From: an uncultured Bacilli bacterium
Lineage (GTDB): Bacteria; Bacillota_I; Bacilli_A; RF39; UBA660
Length of the DNA stretch: 64,000 nt
Direction: 5' to 3'
NCBI GenBank assembly: GCA_934096275.1
Contig: CAKOLK010000004.1
Span: 1-64,000, forward strand
Below, piece after piece: positions 8,670-17,971 of this stretch. A program made the position numbers and the translations under genes. The notes beneath the pieces are model-generated. The model made no database searches, was not told the DNA's origin, and saw only the letters and a list, made by a program, of their open reading frames with translations. The stretch's first letter is position 1; each line of letters begins with the position of its first letter.

Positions 8670-10970
8670 CAAATCCTTATATAATTCTTTATAATTAGAA
8701 ACAAATATAAACTTTATTCCTTCCTTAATATAATCTTCAATTTCTTCAAGATCCTTCTCATTAGAAGAAGGCAAATAAACCTTAGTAACCCCTGCTCTTT
8801 TAGCACCAATTATCTTTTCCTTTAAACCTCCAATAGCAAGTATTTCACCACGTAAAGTAATCTCACCAGTCATTGCAATATTAGAAGGTATCTTTCTTTT
8901 TGTAATAGCACTAATAATCGCAGTAGTAAGAGCAGTCCCAGCTGATGGACCATCCTTTCTAATTGCACCCTCAGGTACATGAATATGTATATCATTTTCT
9001 TCTAAAACACTATAATCAACACCAAAATACTTATAATTACTTTTAATATAACTAAGAGCAATCTTAGCACTTTCTATAAAAACATCTCCAAGTTGACCAG
9101 TAGTAATAACCGAACCATGTCCTTTAAAATAATTAACCTCTATCTTTAGAATATCTCCTCCAAAAATAGTATAACTCATTCCATTAACTACTCCCACTAA
9201 AGCTTTAGAATCTTTTTGATGATAAGAATACTTTTCTTTTCCTAAATAATGCACTACCATTCCATTATCAATAATATTTATACTTTGACTATTTAACATA
9301 ATCATATCTTTTATAATCTTTCTAAGTATAGAAAGTATAAGCCTTTCTAACTCACGAACACCAGCTTCTTTTGTATAGTCTCTAATTATTTTAAGAATAG
9401 CATCATCAGTAAACTCTATCATAACATCTTCTAAATTATACTCTTTTATTCCTTTAGGAATTATATGCTTTTTACATATATTAAGCTTTTCATACTCAGT
9501 ATAACTAGACATCTCTATTATTTCTAATCTATCAAGAAGTTCAAGAGGTATTCTATCAATATAATTAGCAGTACATATAAACATAACATTAGATAAATCA
9601 AATTCTTCTTCAATATAATTATCACAAAAACTTCTATTTTGTTCCTTATCTAAGACTTCAAGTAAGGTTGATGCAGGGTCTCCTTTTATGTCTTTTGTCA
9701 TTTTATCTATTTCATCGATAACAAATACTGGATTACTACTTCCTGCTTTTTTCATGCCTTGTATTATTTTACCACATGAAGAACCAATGTATGCTCTTTT
9801 ATGACCTATTATGTCGGATTCATCATTGATTCCTCCGACGGATACTTTGGTAAAACATCTATTCATTGCATCTGCTACGCTCTTAGCAAAAGTGGTTTTA
9901 CCAACTCCTGGGGGGCCTACTAAGCAAATGATTGGGCTATTGGTATTGTTATTCATTTGAAGAAGTGCTAAATACTCAATAATTTTTGTCTTTACTTCAT
10001 TAAGTCCAAAATGACTACTATCTAAAACACTCATGGCTTTATTTAAATCTTTATTGTCAATGGTTTTTTTATTCCATGGTAAAGATAAAATAGTATCAAT
10101 ATAGGTTTTAATCATACCAACTTCAGGAGAAGACATTGAAGTAGCCTCATACCTAGATATTTCTATATTAAGCCTTTCTCTTACTTTATCTGGAAGAGAA
10201 ATACTATTCATTTTAGCTCTAATGCTATCTATTTCAGTATCCTTATCATAAGAAACACCAAGTTCTTCCTTAATAGCCTTAATCTTTTCTTGTAATATAA
10301 AATCTCTTTGTGACTTCTCAATATTAGTATTAACTTTCTCTTCAATTCTTTGTTCAAGTTTAATAATCTTCAACTCTTGATTAATATCTTCAAGTAACAT
10401 CATAACCCTATTCGTAGGATCAACTTCATTTAAATACTCTAACTTTCTTTCATATGTACCAGGTATAGACACAACAAGTACATCAGTAATCTTATCTATA
10501 TCATTAATACCAAGTATTTGAGATAAAACACTATTACTCATATTAGGATTTTGTTCTATATAGTATTCAACTTGTTTAATAAGACTCCTAGAAAAAGCAA
10601 TTTCTTCATACTTATCAAGCTTTTTATAATGAATCTCATCAATGACTGAAGTAACAAAGTTGTCTGATTTTTCATAGTTTTTAACTTGTACCCTGTTAAG
10701 CCCACGTATAACAATCCTAGTTTTATTATTAGGTAAATCAAGCTTCATATTTATATAGCCTAAAACCCCAATCTTAGGATAATCATCAACAGAAATATTT
10801 TCACTAAACATATCATTAGGATGAACTACTAAAATATGTTTATTGTAATAAGACTCAGCTAATGAAATGAGTTCTTTATCTTTATCGTTTTCTAATTCAA
10901 TTCTAATTTCACTTTGAGGGAATAAGATTATATTTCTTAAAACTAGTACAGGTAAACAAGTTTCAACCAT
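8646..10970 (-). CDS. lon: ATP-dependent protease Lon (endopeptidase La)
   Basis: Lon degrades misfolded and regulatory proteins in the cytoplasm. The 774-aa protein has the N-terminal substrate-binding domain (LPVLVLRNIILFPQ), a coiled-coil middle, an AAA+ module with Walker A GPPGVGKTT, and the C-terminal protease domain with the catalytic Ser in DGPSAG (about residue 676) and Lys in GGLKEK (about 717). The ATG at 10970 is chosen over the TTG at 10973 because AGGGAGGGATTTTG is correctly spaced from it. It is monocistronic, with its own terminator. No CtsR or HrcA operator was recognised upstream. Confidence 0.97.
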   Translation of the reverse strand: MVETCLPVLVLRNIILFPQSEIRIELENDKDKELISLAESYYNKHILVVHPNDMFSENISVDDYPKIGVLGYINMKLDLPNNKTRIVIRGLNRVQVKNYEKSDNFVTSVIDEIHYKKLDKYEEIAFSRSLIKQVEYYIEQNPNMSNSVLSQILGINDIDKITDVLVVSIPGTYERKLEYLNEVDPTNRVMMLLEDINQELKIIKLEQRIEEKVNTNIEKSQRDFILQEKIKAIKEELGVSYDKDTEIDSIRAKMNSISLPDKVRERLNIEISRYEATSMSSPEVGMIKTYIDTILSLPWNKKTIDNKDLNKAMSVLDSSHFGLNEVKTKIIEYLALLQMNNNTNSPIICLVGPPGVGKTTFAKSVADAMNRCFTKVSVGGINDESDIIGHKRAYIGSSCGKIIQGMKKAGSSNPVFVIDEIDKMTKDIKGDPASTLLEVLDKEQNRSFCDNYIEEEFDLSNVMFICTANYIDRIPLELLDRLEIIEMSSYTEYEKLNICKKHIIPKGIKEYNLEDVMIEFTDDAILKIIRDYTKEAGVRELERLILSILRKIIKDMIMLNSQSINIIDNGMVVHYLGKEKYSYHQKDSKALVGVVNGMSYTIFGGDILKIEVNYFKGHGSVITTGQLGDVFIESAKIALSYIKSNYKYFGVDYSVLEENDIHIHVPEGAIRKDGPSAGTALTTAIISAITKRKIPSNIAMTGEITLRGEILAIGGLKEKIIGAKRAGVTKVYLPSSNEKDLEEIEDYIKEGIKFIFVSNYKELYKDLTSTKKEY

Positions 10971-11071
10971 CAAAATCCCTCCCTTTAAAACATTACACTC
11001 TATTATAACAATTTTATTTTTTTATTCAAGTCATTTTATAAAATATTTAAAAGTTTATTGGATGCAAAGAA

Positions 11072-11104
11072 AAAACTTAATCATTTTTTAGATGATTAAG
11101 TTTA
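11072..11104 (-). terminator. Terminator of surface gene 11113-13086
   Basis: A 12-bp perfect stem (AAACTTAATCAT with its complement, loop of about 7) is followed by TTTC-rich sequence on the minus strand. It lies directly downstream of the putative variable region, a place where some retroelement targets also need a hairpin. Confidence 0.8.
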
Positions 11105-11112
11105 TAACCGCG

Positions 11113-13086
11113 TTAGTTTAGATTGGATATGACTGCGCGGGCGGAGAAGTAAGTGTCAGCGTTACCGTTGCTGCTGTTGAAGTAGAAGGCACCAGCGCTA
11201 GCACCACTATAGTAGTCTCCGCCGCGCAGAACCCAAGGGTATTTAGATTTCACAAAATCGGCTTTATCCGCATACCAGTTGCCTTCTGTTACAGTAGGTG
11301 TCATTTCTTTTGTTGCATCTCCTAGTTTTCCTCTTGTATAGTCTGTATTATTTGTTCCATAACTATATTTATCATAATATTTCTTACTTGGGAATGCATA
11401 TGTTCCTGTAAATGATGTACCGCTATCATATAAGATTCCTGTAAATGCTGAGTTATAATTGTTGCTTGTTTGATATCCACTCATTTGTTGGTCATTAATA
11501 TATACCATATTACCCATCATATATTCATATGCTCCACCACTCATATCATATACTCCATATACATTTCCTGCTGTTGATGCACTTTGTCCTAATGTTGTTG
11601 TATATGAATTACATGTTGCACCATAACTTGTTGATCCTGCACTTTGTGGTCCACATCCCGTTGTAAATATGCCTGAACTATTTATTGCTACTTCTTTATT
11701 TATTCCATATTTACTATGTGATAAGTATGCTACTACTCCCCATTCCATATTCTTCATCATATGTGTTTCATCAGTTGTTGCAAATCCATATTTATTTCCA
11801 GACTCTCTCATCTTTTGGATTCCATTAAAGAATGTCCCTACTTGTGCTCCTCTCCATGATGTTACATTTGGTTTTATTTGAGGTCTTATTGTTTGTAGGT
11901 TACATCCTGAACCTACTGCTACATAATCTGAAGGTGTACAACTAGTATCACTTGATACTTCAAACTTACCTACCCAGATTCCTGTTAGCTCTTCATTTTC
12001 TTCTCTTACGTTGTTATCATTCTTATCCCACCAAAATGCTGGATGAGTGTATGTACTTGTCCCTGCTTTTAATCCATTATTTGTTGTATCAGTACATGTT
12101 TCACTTGTACTTGATATTCCAGTTACTGCATCAGTACATTTTATTGTTCCAGTACTTGCTGTACCACTCTCAAACTTAACATTTATTTCTTGTGGTGTAT
12201 TAGTATTTAAATATGTATAAGTATATCTTGGTACCCATACCCACATTGTATTTATATCACTCATTGGTATTGTTGTTCCTGCATCTGCATTTAAATAAGT
12301 TTCTCTATTTGTATTTGTAACAGTTACTGCATTTGCCCACATCTTATTATCATAATCATACCATTTATTAGCATCTTTAGTATTATTGCTATCTGCTTTC
12401 TTCCATTCGCTAGATGCCTCATCATAATATACTGGTATCATATTTGATGTAAGTTCTGGTGCATTTGCTCCACTTGTATCTAAGTTTGGTTTTTCACTAG
12501 TAATATTACCACTATTGACATTTACTCTAAACTTATAAGAGTATTTCTTTTCACTAAGCTTATTAGTATCAACCTTAGAATCAATCCATGCTCTAAGTCT
12601 ATAACTAGTTATAACTTCTGCTTTATTATTTGAAAAAACTTCATCTTGTGAACTAAGTATATAATTACTTATTTGATCAATTGTTGTTGGTTCTACTACT
12701 ACTGTCTCATTACCATTTTCTACCTTAGTAAGATATACTTTTATTTCATTATCACTTAAAGGGTTGTCTACTGTAATTGGTTCTAACACTACTTTATAAT
12801 TAATCTTCCTTTCTGTATTATCATTTACTTTTGTTTTTATATAAGACAACACTTGAAAATCAAAATAATTAGTAAGTACTTTACCTTCTTCATCCTTAAT
12901 AGGTAATGCATTATCCATTCCTATTTCATTTGATTCAGTATAACTCATCTTAACTTGTCCAGATGATATACTATTATTACCTGTTAACAACTCACTATTC
13001 CATAATGCATAAGTACCAAATGATACCATTGCAATACTAAAAAGTGAAATAGCAACAATCATTAACTTTTTCTTTTTGTTATCCAT
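11113..13086 (-). CDS. Surface protein A: SipW/TasA-type N-terminus plus FGE/C-type-lectin-like C-terminus with variable tip
   Basis: A 657-aa protein. A hydrophobic segment (residues about 8-28) and GTYALWNSELLTGN mark a TasA/camelysin-like precursor. Residues 30-200 are shared with the genes at 1388 and 47858. From about residue 270 (MWVWVPRYTYTY) to the end it resembles a formylglycine-generating-enzyme/C-type-lectin fold: MKNMEWG, YGVYDMSGGAYEYMMGN, PWVLRGG, SARAV. The last 50 residues differ sharply from the paralogue at 47858-49831 although the flanks are almost identical. AAGGAGTGTTATA precedes the ATG. Unlike three other family members it has no G-tract. It is transcribed alone from the promoter at 13110-13138. 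Confidence 0.85.
   Translation of the reverse strand: MDNKKKKLMIVAISLFSIAMVSFGTYALWNSELLTGNNSISSGQVKMSYTESNEIGMDNALPIKDEEGKVLTNYFDFQVLSYIKTKVNDNTERKINYKVVLEPITVDNPLSDNEIKVYLTKVENGNETVVVEPTTIDQISNYILSSQDEVFSNNKAEVITSYRLRAWIDSKVDTNKLSEKKYSYKFRVNVNSGNITSEKPNLDTSGANAPELTSNMIPVYYDEASSEWKKADSNNTKDANKWYDYDNKMWANAVTVTNTNRETYLNADAGTTIPMSDINTMWVWVPRYTYTYLNTNTPQEINVKFESGTASTGTIKCTDAVTGISSTSETCTDTTNNGLKAGTSTYTHPAFWWDKNDNNVREENEELTGIWVGKFEVSSDTSCTPSDYVAVGSGCNLQTIRPQIKPNVTSWRGAQVGTFFNGIQKMRESGNKYGFATTDETHMMKNMEWGVVAYLSHSKYGINKEVAINSSGIFTTGCGPQSAGSTSYGATCNSYTTTLGQSASTAGNVYGVYDMSGGAYEYMMGNMVYINDQQMSGYQTSNNYNSAFTGILYDSGTSFTGTYAFPSKKYYDKYSYGTNNTDYTRGKLGDATKEMTPTVTEGNWYADKADFVKSKYPWVLRGGDYYSGASAGAFYFNSSNGNADTYFSARAVISNLN
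11135..11280 (-). other. Putative hypervariable region of surface gene A (DGR-like)
   Basis: A 146-nt segment from AACTGGTATG to the G/C-only run CCGCCCGCGC (11135-11144). It is clearly GC-richer than the surrounding gene. It aligns without gaps to 47880-48025, but most differences fall in the first two positions of NNC/NNT codons, as expected if AAC/AAT codons of a template were mutagenised at adenines. The invariant blocks are PWVLRG, GAFYF and SARAV. No template repeat is visible in the window. Confidence 0.6.
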
Positions 13087-13109
13087 TATAACACTCCTTT
13101 ACTATAACA

Positions 13110-13138
13110 ATAATACAATATTTTCATGCAATTTACAA
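13110..13138 (-). promoter_or_regulatory. Promoter of surface gene A
   Basis: TTGTAA, a 17-base spacer and TATTAT lie upstream of the gene at 13086. The same arrangement and nearby bases occur upstream of its paralogue at 49855-49883. Confidence 0.6.
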
Positions 13139-13149
13139 TATATTTTATT

Positions 13150-13186
13150 CAAAATAAAAATGATAAGTACAAAACTCATCATTCAA
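13150..13186 (-). terminator. Terminator of surface gene 13190-14860
   Basis: A stem built on AATGATGAGT and ACTTATCATT is followed by TTTTATTTT on the minus strand. Confidence 0.6.
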
Positions 13187-13189
13187 CTA

Positions 13190-14860
13190 TCACTTTATTT
13201 CTAATTGATATGGACTTGTTGAAGTACCATTTCCATCCGAAATCTTTATATTTGGCGACAAAGTTAAAACTGGATAAACAGAATAATTATTACCAGCAAC
13301 TCCAGTAACAAAACTAACACTACTATCCTGAGTAACGCTAAAAGCTCCACTGTAAGAAACCGGAATTTGTGGAAGTAACCATGTACTTGTACTTTTATCT
13401 AACCAATTGTTTGTTGTTTTACAATTCAAAGCACCACCATAACCAGATAAAGTAGTAGCGCATTCCTTTGATGCTGCATATCCATAATCACTTGCATACA
13501 TTATCGCTATCTTTTTATTTGCATCATTTTGCATTATCTTAGTTGTTACATAATAATATCCTGTTCTATTTGCTTCATTTTTTCTTTCATATTGCCACAT
13601 TATATTTGGCATTATTTGTGAATCTTTATACCCTCCAAGATAATATTTTGTTGTCCCTATCATGTTTTTTGCATTATTACTTAATGTATTATAATAATCA
13701 TTATTTAAATATGTATTAAGTGTGGCAGTTGTCCAACCATTTGTACTATCTTCATTCCACTGCATATTTCCTATTGAAGTATCTTTTATTATCTTAAATC
13801 TATTTTTTACATTGCCATCTGTATCTTCGGTTGGTATTATTCCTATTATTCTCCATGTTTCATTGTTAAATGTTACATAATTGCTTACTTTTCCTCCACG
13901 GTATCTATATTCTGTTACAAAATCATCACCTACTTGTAATGTATTATCTATTTCATGTGTTATTTGTTCAAGTCCGTTTGTTCCTACATTTGCTTCTGCA
14001 AACTCTTGAGCTGATGTTTTTGGCACAATAACACTAATACTTTGTTTAACACTCTTACCACCATAACTAATAGTAACTTCAGTATTTGAAGTTGTTAAAG
14101 CACCACTTGGACTAATAGTATAATCTTTTATTTCATATGATTTATTATTATTTAAATTAACTTTAACAACCATACCAGCCTTATCAAAAGACTCTCCTTC
14201 ATTATATTCTGTCTTTGATGGAGGTGTTGCAATACTTAAACTATTAATCTTTCCATAATCAAATCTATTCATGGATACATTAACAGTCATATTAAATGTA
14301 CCAGTATTTTTATAAGTACCTGTTTGACTAGTATCATCACTACTGTATTCAGTTTTAGCATTATTTACATAGCTATATCTTAATACATAGTCATATGTTT
14401 TAGATTCATTAAATATTTGTATATTATTAGTCTTTAATATATATTCATTATCTTTACCAGTTACTTTAGTTAAATCGCTTAACTTAGTTTTATTAACTAA
14501 AGTATTATTACTCTTGTCATATAACTCTACATATACTAAATCATTTGATATAGTACTATTTTCATATACTTTTAAAAATAGAGAATAATATATATCAAAC
14601 ATATAATTAGTATCAGTACTAGATGCCACTACATTAAAATTAAAATCTTGTTTATCATTACTACTAGGGTTACTTAAGGTAACAGTATTTGACTCAGTAA
14701 AATTAAACTTAAAATCAGGTTGTGATATTAATAACTTATTTAAAGCTGTACCAGGTATACTTGCATTATATACTGCAAGAGAACCTATTGCTAACACTAA
14801 TATTAATCCTAAAGTACATAAAGTAATCTTTAATATCTTCTTCTTTTTATTTTCTTCCAT
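13190..14860 (-). CDS. Surface protein D: anchored Ig-like protein with DUF6273-like C-terminal module
   Basis: A 556-aa protein with an N-terminal cytoplasmic KKKK stretch and membrane anchor (about residues 9-30). A beta-rich region follows, then a bacterial Ig-like domain (about 210-280: YNEGESFDKAGMVVKV, TEVTISYGGKSVKQSISV). From about residue 288 it carries the C-terminal module shared with the genes at 1388, 5879 and 53651. It has neither a SipW-type GTYAxW motif nor a G-tract. GAGGTGTTTTGTT precedes the ATG. The segment after WLLPQ (about 13270-13372) differs completely from its relatives. The role is probably adhesion or ligand binding; this is inferred. Confidence 0.82.
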   Translation of the reverse strand: MEENKKKKILKITLCTLGLILVLAIGSLAVYNASIPGTALNKLLISQPDFKFNFTESNTVTLSNPSSNDKQDFNFNVVASSTDTNYMFDIYYSLFLKVYENSTISNDLVYVELYDKSNNTLVNKTKLSDLTKVTGKDNEYILKTNNIQIFNESKTYDYVLRYSYVNNAKTEYSSDDTSQTGTYKNTGTFNMTVNVSMNRFDYGKINSLSIATPPSKTEYNEGESFDKAGMVVKVNLNNNKSYEIKDYTISPSGALTTSNTEVTISYGGKSVKQSISVIVPKTSAQEFAEANVGTNGLEQITHEIDNTLQVGDDFVTEYRYRGGKVSNYVTFNNETWRIIGIIPTEDTDGNVKNRFKIIKDTSIGNMQWNEDSTNGWTTATLNTYLNNDYYNTLSNNAKNMIGTTKYYLGGYKDSQIMPNIMWQYERKNEANRTGYYYVTTKIMQNDANKKIAIMYASDYGYAASKECATTLSGYGGALNCKTTNNWLDKSTSTWLLPQIPVSYSGAFSVTQDSSVSFVTGVAGNNYSVYPVLTLSPNIKISDGNGTSTSPYQLEIK

Positions 14861-15004
14861 AACAAAACACCTCTTTAGTATCTATTAATAATTTAACACT
14901 TTTTTATCATTTAAGCAATATCACTTTGCGTTAAAAAAATAATAATTTTTTGCATTTTTATAGAAACAAGACTTTTGATACAAGTTTTTTTATCAAAAAA
15001 TAAA

Positions 15005-15030
15005 AATTGCCTTAAGGCAAATCTTATTTT
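15005..15030. terminator. Small GCCTTAAGGC hairpin with T-runs on both sides
   Basis: ATTGCCTTAAGGCAAAT is palindromic, with T-rich sequence on both sides. It could end a minus-strand transcript antisense to the small-peptide locus at 15.1-15.3 kb, or transcription from spoIIP. Confidence 0.4.
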
Positions 15031-15068
15031 TGTAAGCATTTTCTCTCTCAAATCTTAAAATTGGTCAT

Positions 15069-15097
15069 TTGACAAGCATTTTTCTATAGTTTATAGT
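15069..15097 (+). promoter_or_regulatory. Strong sigma-A promoter of the 20-codon peptide locus
   Basis: TTGACA, exactly 17 bases, then TATAGT. The predicted start is about 15104, at the left arm of a long-range inverted repeat. Confidence 0.75.
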
Positions 15098-15104
15098 GGT
15101 TATT

Positions 15105-15310
15105 AGCACGTATCTTTGGGCGCCGACTTCATTATCTTTTTAAAAGAAATGGGGTGATAGTTATGAGTAAGAAAGATTTATTAATTTTAGCACTGCTTGT
15201 AATTATTTATTTATTATTAAAATAATTTAAAATAAATGCGACGTCTCTCTGATATAGGGAAACGTCGCAACTTTTGTAAACACAAGAAGTCGGCGTTCAA
15301 GGAACGTGCT
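15105..15310 (+). ncRNA. Compact structured transcript with paired ends and an internal small ORF
   Basis: AGCACGT...TCTTTG..CGCCGACTTC (15105-15130) can pair almost continuously with GAAGTCGGCG..CAAGGA.ACGTGCT (15286-15310), closing an RNA of about 205 nt. Inside are a ribosome binding site (GGGGTGAT), a 20-codon hydrophobic ORF and a second hairpin (TGCGACGT at 15237-15244 with ACGTCGCA at 15262-15269). The layout recalls type I toxin mRNAs, whose 5' and 3' ends fold together. A weak minus-strand promoter (TTGTAT-17-TATATT near 15312-15352) could supply an antisense RNA. The function is unproven. Confidence 0.55.
15163..15225 (+). CDS. 20-residue hydrophobic peptide, candidate type I toxin
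   Basis: The ORF encodes 20 residues: a short charged start (MSKKD), then an almost pure Leu/Ile/Val stretch with one Tyr, ending in Lys. This is one short membrane segment. GGGGTGAT lies seven bases before the ATG. The consensus promoter upstream and hairpin downstream make this a self-contained unit. Size and composition fit small membrane toxins, but it matches no family (Fst, TxpA, BsrG) that I can name. Confidence 0.55.
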   Translation: MSKKDLLILALLVIIYLLLK

Positions 15311-15356
15311 TCTTTATATATAATATACTACTTTTTGTAGTTTTATACAAGTCTTT

Positions 15357-15677
15357 TTAATCTACTACCGCTTTAGAAGCTCCTTTAAATATAAACTTAA
15401 TTATTCCATCAACACCCTTTTCTAGTTTTAATGAAACTCTATAAAAATTATTAGACACTTCATTTGTATAATCTTTATTATTATCTACTACATAATCATT
15501 AATATCCACTGATTTTCCTTGTGCTATATCATTTTCAAATAGCTCAATTTGTTCTTCAGTTAATACTTTAGTCTTTTCTTCTTTAGTCTTTAAATAACCG
15601 GATTTTTCTGCAAATACAAGTACTAAGAAAAAAACAACTAAACTAAGTACTATTATCTTAACAAATGTATTTTTCAT
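15357..15677 (-). CDS. Small single-pass membrane protein downstream of spoIIP
   Basis: A 106-aa protein of unknown function. One N-terminal membrane helix (KIIVLSLVVFFLVLVFA) is followed by a charged extracytoplasmic domain of about 75 residues. The ATG at 15677 is chosen because GGGGGTTAGT precedes it; the TTG at 15689 lies within spoIIP. It begins one base after the spoIIP stop, so it is translationally coupled and probably made during sporulation. No terminator is obvious after it. Confidence 0.75.
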   Translation of the reverse strand: MKNTFVKIIVLSLVVFFLVLVFAEKSGYLKTKEEKTKVLTEEQIELFENDIAQGKSVDINDYVVDNNKDYTNEVSNNFYRVSLKLEKGVDGIIKFIFKGASKAVVD

Positions 15678-15678
15678 A

Positions 15679-16506
15679 CTAACCCCCAATCAAATGATTA
15701 ATTGCCTCTGCTAAAACTTGTGATGTATTATGTAATTCTTCAATTGTATTATCTGGTCCTCCTACTTCAATTAAAAAAGCATTAGAAACTATATCTTGAT
15801 TAAATATATAATTATTATAATAATTATTTCTAAGTATCCCAGGATACTTTTTATTTATATAATCACTCATTACTTTTATATTCTTTTCATTTTCTTTATA
15901 ATTAGAGTTCTTTTTACCCACTAAAAACATAATCTTAGCATAACTCTTATCATTTATTTTTACCCTAGATAAATCTCCAGTAACAGAATCTCTATGTATA
16001 TCAAATATATAATTAATACTAGGATACTTCTTTCTTATACTAATTATATTACTCCTAGAAATATCATATGTATCATAATATTCAAGATTCCTCTTTTTCA
16101 TTTCTCCAACTACATCCATCTTCTCAACGTAAGAATAAACATAATACTTTAAAAGCTCACTTTGTATCATATTACTAACATCAACAACACTCGGAGTAAT
16201 ACCATATACATTAGTTTTATACTCCTCTTTATTATGAGTATTATATAAATAAACCTCAATTTTCTTATTAGTGCTCTTAGTATCCATTGTATTTATAACT
16301 ATATCATTAGAATCATTACTTTCTAATAACTTTAAAGCATTATCAGTCTTATCATTTCCAACAGATAAAAATATATTCTTAATTATTTTCTTAGTATTTA
16401 TATCATAAATAGAGACAAGATCTAACTCATCAATTGAACTACTAATTGTAAAATAAAAAGAAATAAATATTAAAAAAAGACAAAATATAATCTTAATATA
16501 TTTCAT
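15679..16506 (-). CDS. spoIIP: Stage II sporulation protein P
   Basis: SpoIIP is the peptidoglycan amidase/endopeptidase of the SpoIIDMP complex that drives engulfment. The 275-aa protein has an N-terminal membrane anchor and the family motifs around zinc: YNTHNKEEY, IFDIHRDSV, and the C-terminal ALIEVGG-like stretch (AFLIEVGGPDNTIEE) with conserved Asn and Glu. It is somewhat shorter than Bacillus SpoIIP (about 400 aa), with a reduced N-terminal linker. GGTGATAAT precedes the ATG. It follows gpr by 47 bases, the usual rpsT/gpr/spoIIP neighbourhood of spore formers. Confidence 0.93.
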   Translation of the reverse strand: MKYIKIIFCLFLIFISFYFTISSSIDELDLVSIYDINTKKIIKNIFLSVGNDKTDNALKLLESNDSNDIVINTMDTKSTNKKIEVYLYNTHNKEEYKTNVYGITPSVVDVSNMIQSELLKYYVYSYVEKMDVVGEMKKRNLEYYDTYDISRSNIISIRKKYPSINYIFDIHRDSVTGDLSRVKINDKSYAKIMFLVGKKNSNYKENEKNIKVMSDYINKKYPGILRNNYYNNYIFNQDIVSNAFLIEVGGPDNTIEELHNTSQVLAEAINHLIGG

Positions 16507-16553
16507 ATTATCACCAAGATAATACTACTACATCCAAATTATATATTTTGTCG

Positions 16554-17579
16554 TTATATATTATGAATTGATTTATTTATACCATCACTAATAAGTAAAG
16601 AAAACTTATCAATAACAAAATCAACCTCTTTTGGTGTAACCATTAAATTATAACCAATCGGAGTAAGAACATCATATATAAGAGCTTTCTTTTCAAAATC
16701 ACTTAAATTACCAATAGCACCAAGAAAATAAGTCTTTTCTTCATTATTAAGACTATAATTATTATTCTTTAAATAATTAATCTTAGAACTAGGAATAAGT
16801 TTATTAACTAAATTATCTCTATTATTTATAGTATAACTAAAATGCTTTTCCATATAATTTAATGTATCATATACAATAGTTACAGCATCTACAACAGTTG
16901 GGACTCCGATTGCTATAACGGGAACACCAAATACAAAAGATGAAAGTTCTTTCCTAGAATTACCTATTCCAGAACCAGGATTAATACCAGTATTAGTAAT
17001 CTGTATAGTTTTTAATACCCTATCTACACAATCACTTGCTAAAGCATCAATTACTATTATAAAATCAGGTTTAATCATTGATACAACAGAAAGTATTATA
17101 TCACTAGTCTCTATCCCAGTAGTACCCATAACCCCAGGATTAAGAGCAGATACCACTCTATAACCATCTTCTAAAGTATTAAAAAGTTCATAAATGTGTC
17201 TTGTTACCTCAATATTATTAATAGTTTTAGGACCTAAGCTATCCGGAGTAGACTTATCATTACCTAAACCTATCACTAAACAAGTATCATCATTTTCTAT
17301 CCCAGTAAGAGAAAGAATATTTAAAAACTCTTTCTTAAAAACATTTAAAACATTATCATAATTACTCTTATCAGTTATATCATCAAAATATATAGTAGTA
17401 TAATTACCCTCTTTTTTATCTATCTTTAAAGCATTATCTTTATCAAGTCTTATTCTTTTAATATGACACCCATTTATATCATCATTCTCTTCATAAATAT
17501 TAGATAACTTCTCATTAGATATAATATCTGCGACTAAATCAGTCCTTATTTTATACTTAGATAAATCTATTTCTCTCAT
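16554..17579 (-). CDS. gpr: GPR endopeptidase (spore germination protease)
   Basis: GPR degrades small acid-soluble proteins when spores germinate. The 341-aa protein starts with the propeptide-like MREIDLSKYKIRTDLV and has the conserved CLVIGLGNDKSTPDSLGP, ALNPGVMGTTGIE and DALAS motifs and GINPGSGIGNSRKELS. The ATG at 17579 is chosen for its GGTGATATT site; the frame to 17609 is an extension. It is divergent from rpsT, in the order seen in Bacillus. Its presence implies small acid-soluble spore proteins elsewhere in the genome. Confidence 0.95.
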   Translation of the reverse strand: MREIDLSKYKIRTDLVADIISNEKLSNIYEENDDINGCHIKRIRLDKDNALKIDKKEGNYTTIYFDDITDKSNYDNVLNVFKKEFLNILSLTGIENDDTCLVIGLGNDKSTPDSLGPKTINNIEVTRHIYELFNTLEDGYRVVSALNPGVMGTTGIETSDIILSVVSMIKPDFIIVIDALASDCVDRVLKTIQITNTGINPGSGIGNSRKELSSFVFGVPVIAIGVPTVVDAVTIVYDTLNYMEKHFSYTINNRDNLVNKLIPSSKINYLKNNNYSLNNEEKTYFLGAIGNLSDFEKKALIYDVLTPIGYNLMVTPKEVDFVIDKFSLLISDGINKSIHNI

Positions 17580-17718
17580 AATATCACCATTATTAGTATA
17601 AAAAAACACAACATTTTAATACAAAATTATATATTTTTATTAAAAAGTATATATTTTATTTGATTTTTTTATTTTTTTTTGGTAAAATTAGTATTGATTA
17701 AAAAAGTGAGGTGAAATC

Positions 17719-17967
17719 ATGCCAAATATTAAAAGCGCTAAGAAAAGAGTAAAAACTGATGCAAAGAAAAAAGAAATGAATAGAACTGCTATCTCTAGTA
17801 TGAGAACTGCTATTAAAAAAGCTAAAATTGCTATTAAAAACAACGAAGGTAAAGAAGAAGCAGTTAACAATGCTATTAAATTAATTGACAAGAATGCTTC
17901 AAATGGATTAATTCACGCTAATAAAGCTGCTAGAGAAAAATCTAGATTAATGAAAGCAAACAAATAA
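17719..17967 (+). CDS. rpsT: 30S ribosomal protein S20
   Basis: An 82-aa highly basic helical protein (MPNIKSAKKRVKTDAKKKEMNR) that binds 16S rRNA in the small subunit. The length is typical. GTGAGGTGAAATC precedes the ATG. It is divergently transcribed from gpr, with a terminator directly after the stop. Confidence 0.97.
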   Translation: MPNIKSAKKRVKTDAKKKEMNRTAISSMRTAIKKAKIAIKNNEGKEEAVNNAIKLIDKNASNGLIHANKAAREKSRLMKANK

Positions 17968-17971
17968 ATAT

